From: Rhea pennata
Lineage: Eukaryota > Chordata > Aves > Rheiformes > Rheidae
Assembly (NCBI RefSeq): GCF_028389875.1
Contig: NC_084666.1
Location: 30,164,308-30,228,307 of the forward strand
Direction: 5' to 3'
Length of the DNA: 64,000 bases
In this document: positions 61,001 to 64,000 of the stretch, piece by piece
How the letters are laid out: each line of letters begins with the position of its first letter
Numbering within the stretch: the stretch's first letter is position 1
Notes under the pieces: generated by a model
The model's input: only the letters and a program-made list of their open reading frames with translations
Databases searched by the model: none
What the model was told of the DNA's origin: nothing
Program-made: the position numbers and the translations under genes

Positions 61001-62518
61001 AAGAGAAAAACTACAGAACATATTAAGTATAAGCAGGAATAAAAAAAACCATTTTGTTACTTCTTTGCTTCAAGCAGCAAATCAGCAGTACAATACTTAC
61101 AACATCACCACATTTTGGTGGGTACACTCCCCCAAAATTCAAGTGAAGAGCCTTATTTAAGCATTAAAAATAACATTTAGACAAACAATTTTATATGACT
61201 ACTTAAAAAGAAACATGAAAAAGCAAAGGCAAGGCAAGAGAAAGAAGTAAAGCAGTGTCAGCAGAAACCCAATCTACACCCCTCTGAAATACTTAAGAAA
61301 AAAACACTTTAAGCCTAATTTGTAAAAATACTTAAAAGAAAAAATAGAAACGATACTCACTTAAGATGTTGAATATTTGGCACAATACATTTATGAGGTA
61401 CTCTGACTATTTTGGGGATCCCTGTAGTTCCTGATGTATGCAAGACATACGCTAGAGAGTACTTCTGGCCAACATCCATGTATCCCACTTTCGATGTTTT
61501 TACTTCAAGCTGATCTGGGCAGACAGTATTATCTGGCTGCAAGTTACCTATAGCTTTGAAGGGTTCATATTTACTTTTTACATTGTCTAGCTGGGAGCTT
61601 TTATCAGCATTGCTCCAGCTAATTTGGAAAAGAGTTAAACCAAGATGCTCTATTATGGAAGAATTGTGGTAAAACCAACCCTCATGGGACATCTTGAATT
61701 TCTGTAAAAGAAAATACACAGTTTAAACAGGAAACCACAGGACATACTGTTATTGTGTAATGCATGTAATGAATTATGAAAAAAAGAACATTTTCAATAA
61801 TGACCCATGATTTTTCACCTCTCCATTTTTGGAGGGCACAACACAGGAATTAAGTTCATAGTTTTTTTTATATGTTAAATATGAATGAACACATACTTTA
61901 TAAATGAGAAATAACAATTATCTTGGCAAATACAAAAAGGAAAAATATATGAAACCATTTCACAGAAGACAAAACACACTGCATTGTAACTAGATGGTCC
62001 AGTTTTGTCTATTCCCTTTGCAACGCATGCGGATACAAAGATAATGAGTATATATTATAAGGAGGATTATAAGGAGTAGTAAAATGGAGCAGTTATTTTC
62101 AACTGCTTCAAAGACTTCCAACTCCCAATCTTAACATACATGGAAACAACACTAGAGAAGCCTCTGAACACCAAGCCCAACCAGTATGCCTGGACAATCC
62201 TGTAATAGGAAAATAAGTAATTTCTTTTAGATAGGTGAAGTACTAAGTATTTCTAAATTTAAAAATATCTGTATCTGAATGAAGACAACAGCCACTTGTC
62301 TTGATGAAATAATGCAACCATATCCAAACTTAGACAGAATACAGTCTGAATAGCTACACATTTCTATATGGCTTCCTGTAGAAACCTGGACACTTACGTT
62401 TATTTTGTCATTCTCAACAAGAATATATTGAAGATTGCATTTCTTCATGAAGTAGGTGGTTAATATTGGTGGTGTATCTGGATCAACAGGAGAATAGGCA
62501 GCTGGAACTTGAAGGATT
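45668..62518 (-). CDS. AASDH: AASDH (ACSF4 / beta-alanine-activating enzyme); gene-level span, N-terminal exons outside the window
   Basis: Thirteen minus-strand exons (62518-62398, 61701-61361, 60552-60360, 58190-57949, 55690-55584, 55191-55019, 52739-52547, 51980-51862, 51025-50185, 48945-48782, 48201-48076, 47251-47120, 46066-45668) join in phase into 1,050 residues plus TAA. Domains: ANL adenylation domain (about 1-490) with A3 TSGTTGIPK, A5 YGITE, A7 TGD and A10 lysine; carrier domain with GGDSLK; variable linker; PQQ-like propeller (about 705-1050). Family knowledge: the enzyme adenylates an amino acid and loads it on its own phosphopantetheine arm. Beta-alanine has been reported as substrate; the older name derives from yeast Lys2-like aminoadipate chemistry. 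Human AASDH has 1,098 residues, so about 80 N-terminal residues are missing here. All motifs look intact, with no frameshift. Confidence 0.97.
46067..47119 (-). other. AASDH: AASDH intron, 1.05 kb
   Basis: GT at 47119-47118 and AG at 46068-46067 on the minus strand. Contains a 20-T run (46906-46925, + strand). The open frame on + at 46294-46605 has no recognisable product. Confidence 0.8.
47120..47251 (-). CDS. AASDH: AASDH exon, propeller blade
   Basis: Acceptor GTCATTCACAG, donor AAG|GTAAAA; 44 codons, phase 0 at both ends. It encodes ATGNKTWKSSLGKPLFSSP then KYVYVGCVDGNLYCFTHSGE, matching human ATGNVIWKHSLGKPLFSSP and YIYIGCVDGNLLCFTHFGE. Confidence 0.96.
47252..48075 (-). other. AASDH: AASDH intron, 0.8 kb
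   Basis: Minus-strand GTATGT donor. Contains a perfect 10-bp hairpin at 47879-47902. Nothing else recognised. Confidence 0.8.
47879..47902. repeat. Perfect 10-bp inverted repeat, 4-nt loop
   Basis: TTCCTGTATT (47879-47888), loop CTGA, AATACAGGAA (47893-47902). Intronic in AASDH. Confidence 0.75.
48076..48201 (-). CDS. AASDH: AASDH exon, propeller blade
   Basis: Acceptor CTGTGCTTGCAG, donor CCT|GTATGT; 42 codons, phase 0 at both ends. It encodes KKTCMWKIHCEGGAVFSSPC then PHHLYVATLGGLLLAVNP, almost identical to human PHHLYFATLGGLLLAVNP. Confidence 0.96.
48202..48781 (-). other. AASDH: AASDH intron, 0.6 kb
   Basis: Minus-strand GTAAGC donor; no other feature seen. Confidence 0.8.
48782..48945 (-). 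CDS. AASDH: AASDH exon, propeller blade (SHDQHVYALDIY)
   Basis: Acceptor TTATTTCACGCAG, donor TAT|GTAAGC. Two leading bases complete Gly with the previous exon, then 54 codons. It encodes CYDGLIYVLGSSDGKIHW, TEDAVKSSAVVDPSTGIVYV and GSHDQHVYALDIY, matching human closely. Confidence 0.96.
48946..50184 (-). other. AASDH: AASDH intron, 1.2 kb
   Basis: Minus-strand GTATGT donor; AT-rich; a short A run at about 48967. No gene recognised. Confidence 0.8.
50185..51025 (-). CDS. AASDH: AASDH large exon: carrier domain, linker, first propeller blades
   Basis: Acceptor TCTTCCCTCTTGTAG, donor GTTG|GTATGT; 280 codons plus one base, phase 0 start. It opens with the second half of the acyl-carrier domain, FLFSGGDSLKALRFYEEIE. 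The phosphopantetheine-attachment serine is residue 522 (complement of 50951-50953). A poorly conserved linker of about 150 residues follows, then RWKSNTRRCVDASPLVVIP, YVGSHSHTVQAIDLDLGEIK and GDRIESSACVSKCGNFIVV, the start of the PQQ-like propeller. Activity of the carrier needs a phosphopantetheinyl transferase (AASDHPPT) encoded elsewhere. Confidence 0.97.
51026..51861 (-). other. AASDH: AASDH intron, 0.8 kb
   Basis: Minus-strand GTAGTA donor and TTGTAG acceptor. The open frame on + at 50997-51209 straddles the exon edge and has no recognisable product. Confidence 0.8.
51862..51980 (-). CDS. AASDH: AASDH exon: A10 lysine and start of carrier domain
   Basis: Acceptor TTCTACAAAG, donor AAG|GTAGTA; two bases complete Gly, then 39 codons. 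It begins with Lys (complement of 51976-51978), which follows SHG to make the (S/T)HGK motif holding the catalytic lysine of adenylation domains. Then come VDRSELNKIY and LSGAEELWERLQYLWK, the first helix of the carrier domain, as in human. Confidence 0.95.
51981..52546 (-). other. AASDH: AASDH intron, 0.6 kb
   Basis: Minus-strand GTAAAT donor; no repeat or gene recognised. Confidence 0.8.
52547..52739 (-). CDS. AASDH: AASDH exon: C-terminal subdomain of adenylation domain
   Basis: Acceptor TTTTTAAATTACAG, donor CATG|GTAAAT; 64 codons plus one base, phase 0 start. It encodes TAEDLCQVEACVVTWYQQER, LILFVVP, LKELQKHLPTHAVPDELVLI and LPLTSH. This is the A9-A10 part of the mobile C-terminal lobe; human has LKYLPSHAVPDELVLI-like sequence here. 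Confidence 0.96.
52740..55018 (-). other. AASDH: AASDH intron, 2.3 kb, carrying a tRNA/CR1 SINE
   Basis: Minus-strand GTAATA donor. Contains the SINE at 53581-53729 and an A-rich tract near 53430. No gene recognised. Confidence 0.8.
53581..53729 (-). mobile_element. tRNA-Ile-headed SINE with CR1 tail (TguSINE1-like)
   Basis: On the minus strand the head reads like a tRNA-Ile gene, with TAGCTCAGTTGG (A box, complement 53701-53712), GAGCATGGTGC, GCCAAGGTC and GGTTCAGTCCC (B box, complement 53657-53667). It then passes into TAGATGATCTCCAGAGGTCC and ends ATTCTATGATTCTATG. The tail matches the CR1 at 35.2 kb, the presumed source of the retrotransposition machinery. Chimeric tRNA-CR1 SINEs of this type are known from passerines. 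ATTTCAT occurs at both edges (53576-53582 and 53727-53733) and may be a target duplication, but it overlaps the tail. Same orientation as AASDH. Confidence 0.88.
55019..55191 (-). CDS. AASDH: AASDH exon: A7-A8 motifs of the adenylation domain
   Basis: Acceptor CTTTTTTTAG, donor CAG|GTAATA; two bases complete Gly, then 57 codons. It encodes GEERICFLDDEITVPLG, MRETGDFVRV (TGD, the ribose-binding aspartate of motif A7) and GRKDNQIKRHGKRFNIE (A8 hinge, R-K-D-x-Q-I-K). These match human RATGDFV and GRKDSQIKRHGKRLNIE. Confidence 0.97.
55192..55583 (-). other. AASDH: AASDH intron, 0.4 kb
   Basis: Donor AG|GTTATG on the minus strand, a slightly weak GT site; nothing else seen. Confidence 0.8.
55584..55690 (-). 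CDS. AASDH: AASDH exon: PLGSPLLGTAVEVRD segment
   Basis: Acceptor TAATATGTTTAG, donor ATAG|GTTATG. One base completes Arg, 35 codons follow, and one base is left over. It encodes SDFPVPLGSPLLGTAVEVRD then GEGQIFI, corresponding to human PVQLGFPLLGTVVEVRD and GSGQVFLG (A6 region). Phases with both neighbours agree. Confidence 0.95.
55691..57948 (-). other. AASDH: AASDH intron, 2.3 kb
   Basis: Minus-strand CG|GTAGGA donor. Contains AT-rich tandem/inverted repeats at 56329-56397. No gene recognised. Confidence 0.8.
56348..56397. repeat. Perfect 14-bp inverted repeat with local tandem units
   Basis: AAGATAATATTAAA (56348-56361) is the exact reverse complement of TTTAATATTATCTT (56384-56397), loop 22 nt. 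The left arm lies in a run of three imperfect copies of a TTAAAGATWATATTA-type unit beginning near 56329. Confidence 0.8.
57949..58190 (-). CDS. AASDH: AASDH exon: A4-A5 region with YGITE
   Basis: Acceptor GTATCATTCAG, donor CG|GTAGGA; 80 codons plus two bases, phase 0 start. It encodes TTPTLLRRFGAHIIKSTVLS, LRVLALGGEAFP and FNLYGITEVSSWATCYKIPE. The YGxTE motif (residues 276-280) contacts ATP in the ANL superfamily. Close match to human. Confidence 0.97.
58191..60359 (-). other. AASDH: AASDH intron, 2.2 kb
   Basis: Minus-strand GTAGGC donor. AT-rich; no gene or transposable element recognised. Confidence 0.8.
60360..60552 (-). CDS. AASDH: AASDH exon: ASPLTFDPSVVELF segment
   Basis: Acceptor TTTTTTATTCTAG, donor CAG|GTAGGC. 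One base completes Lys with the previous exon, then 64 codons. It encodes SIFDITKDDMLFLASPLTFD, PSVVELFTALTSGASLLIVP and HHVTVLQ (A4 region), as in human. Confidence 0.97.
60553..61360 (-). other. AASDH: AASDH intron, 0.8 kb
   Basis: Minus-strand GTGAGT donor. Short open frames on both strands (60663-60943) are not coding by content. Confidence 0.8.
61361..61701 (-). CDS. AASDH: AASDH exon: A3 nucleotide-binding motif
   Basis: Acceptor TTTTCTTTTACAG, donor AA|GTGAGT; 113 codons plus two bases, phase 0 start. The first two thirds are a variable insert. Then comes YSLAYVLHTSGTTGIPKIVR, the Ser/Thr/Gly-rich phosphate-binding loop of the AMP-binding signature (about 61411-61437), followed by VPHKCIVPNIQHL. 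Near-identical to human in that block. Confidence 0.97.
61702..62397 (-). other. AASDH: AASDH intron, 0.7 kb
   Basis: Minus-strand GTAAGT donor; no repeat or gene recognised. Confidence 0.8.
62398..62518 (-). CDS. AASDH: AASDH exon: A2 motif; first AASDH coding exon inside the window
   Basis: Acceptor TTTTATCCTGGTAG, donor AAC|GTAAGT. It begins with the third base of a codon (Gly expected), then 40 codons: ILQVPAAYSPVDPDTPPILT, TYFMKKCNLQYILVENDKIN. Matches human GILQVPAAYVPIEPDSPP, the A2 motif of adenylation domains. The acceptor is preceded by a poor pyrimidine tract, but phase and homology support it. Confidence 0.94.
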
Positions 62519-64000
62519 CTACCAGGATAAAAGTATTACAAATTAAGAAAACTCTAAAGATAAAACCCTTTAAATTTCACTTAAGGTTTCTTTTATACTA
62601 CAGTTAGTTTCCAGAGTCAGAAAACTTAGTTAGAACATGACTTTAAATATTCTGTTAGAAATAAAATAGGAAGCAAATTATAAACACTTTTCCCTTCTGT
62701 TTTTTTACAGCAAGGAAAAAGCCTAAATCTAGATGAAAATACTCAAATTTCTTCCTGGCCAAGGAGGTTGGTGATGACAAAGGTACCACACTGATGTCAA
62801 TGGCACAATGATTTCAAAGCTTCTGTTATTGACTAGAAACAGAAATATACGCTTTTCACTCACAAGTGTAATACATATAAACACATTTTAAAATCTCAAG
62901 CTCCACACACTTAGTATATTACCTTTTTGTTCTGACTAGTTTAAAGAGCCCAGCATAAAAAAAATTGGGCAAGTATTATAATTTATTCCCTAACAAATAT
63001 ACAGATGAATATTAAGTATCATTTTAATCTCATTCATTGTGCTTTATATTACAGTGTTTCTTCACATTACTAGTTCATAACAATCACTGATTATGTACTC
63101 CACCTAGTGGCTCAACTTGATAAACACAACTACTTGAATTCATTACACCCCCAAAATCAAAAAAGAGGCAGCAACTAAGACGTGAACAGTTTCCATAAAT
63201 CTTAAACTTTCTTCTTCTTTCTTAAACTTCTAGGTCCCCATGAACAATTAGTGGTATTTCCTCAGTATGACAGTGATTTATCACTGCCATAGTGAAGAGA
63301 TTCAGAACAAAGAACCTGCAGCACTCTGCATAGTCACTGTTAAGTTTAACACACTTAAACAGGCACTGAAACTAGCAACTTCAATTAAAGTGCCTAAGCC
63401 TGCCCTGCTTAAGAGCAATAGCTGTAAGAATCAAAACGCTTTGGTAGTTCCCACTCAGGTAGCAAGGGACCTAAGTAGGTCTCTCATCCAAACTCATGCT
63501 CAAGTAGTGCCAGCTAGGAGGTCAGACCCAGTTGCTCAGGGTTTGATCCAGTCATGTCTTGAAAACCTTCAAGGATGGAGACTTGCACAGCCTCTCTGAG
63601 CAACCTGCTCAGCTCCTGGACTCTCCTCATGGAGGAAAACATTTCCTTACCAGTGAGGAAGTGCCTCAGTTCTTCCAAAGCTTAATGATAACAGCACTTA
63701 CTTTAACAACACTCACTTTAACACAACGGAGCCAGGAAGGGATGTGTGATTCTACAACCACATGCTTAGGCAATCAGCTGCATGATGGACAGAGCAGGTA
63801 AGAGCAGAGGCCAGGGTTTCCAGCATATTTCACTTGCAGAGTAATTTATTTTGCATCATTTTACTGCAGTGTAATATTCACACAAGCACATACTGGAACA
63901 AAGCTTTCCTTTGGGCAAATGGAAGATTCTGATTTACTGAATATAGAGCCATATTATGCATCTGACTCTGTACTATTCCACATAAGCAAAAATTCAACTT
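62519..64000 (-). other. AASDH: AASDH intron running off the window
   Basis: I searched it by eye for the human N-terminal segment (about 77 residues) and did not find it, so those exons are beyond 64000. Contains an old antisense CR1 piece at about 63525-63665. Confidence 0.65.
63525..63665 (-). mobile_element. Old, diverged CR1 fragment (antisense)
   Basis: The + strand reads GTCTTGAAAACCTTCAAGGA, then TGGAGACTTGCACAGCCTCTC, then CTCATGGAGGAAAACATTTCC. This is the antisense of the CR1 3' region seen at 3.1 and 35.5 kb (GTTGTGGAGTCTCC on the sense strand). The 3' core and tail are missing. Boundaries are approximate. Confidence 0.6.

Overview
This is a stretch of bird nuclear DNA. It has long AT-rich introns with GT-AG splice sites. 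It also carries copies of the avian LINE CR1 with the typical 3' end (a GATCTCCAGAGGTCCCTTCC core, then an ATTCTRTG repeat tail). One element at 53.58-53.73 kb joins a tRNA-Ile-like head to a CR1 tail. SINEs of that design are known from passerine birds, so a songbird or suboscine is the best guess. No sequence looks bacterial or viral.

Two protein-coding genes face each other tail to tail. On the + strand, from 2.05 to 41.74 kb, lies CRACD (formerly KIAA1211), the capping-protein-inhibiting regulator of actin dynamics. Nine coding exons can be joined with matching phases into 1,392 residues ending at a TAA. The start codon is not in these exons. The first one seen sits inside a CpG island at about 1.78-2.33 kb and needs one base from an exon further upstream. 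The largest exon (2,938 nt) encodes a Glu/Gln/Arg-rich helix that contains an octapeptide tandem repeat.

On the - strand, from 62.52 down to 45.67 kb, lies AASDH (ACSF4, beta-alanine-activating enzyme). Thirteen coding exons give 1,050 residues: a nonribosomal-peptide-synthetase-like adenylation domain, a phosphopantetheine carrier domain and a PQQ-type beta-propeller. Roughly the first 80 residues must lie beyond 64 kb. The order CRACD-AASDH, convergent, matches the human 4q12 neighbourhood as I recall it.

The 3.9 kb between the stop codons holds the two 3' UTRs, whose best poly(A) signals interleave within about 140 bp (44.38-44.52 kb). The two genes have unrelated jobs (actin filament capping; an acyl-activating enzyme of uncertain physiology), and nothing suggests they work together. 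The rest is intron with CR1 pieces, simple repeats, a 49-bp direct repeat that brackets a CRACD exon, and several perfect or nearly perfect hairpins. I see no new multi-gene system. The most unusual items are the SINE, the coding minisatellite, the CRACD N-terminus and the exon-flanking repeat.
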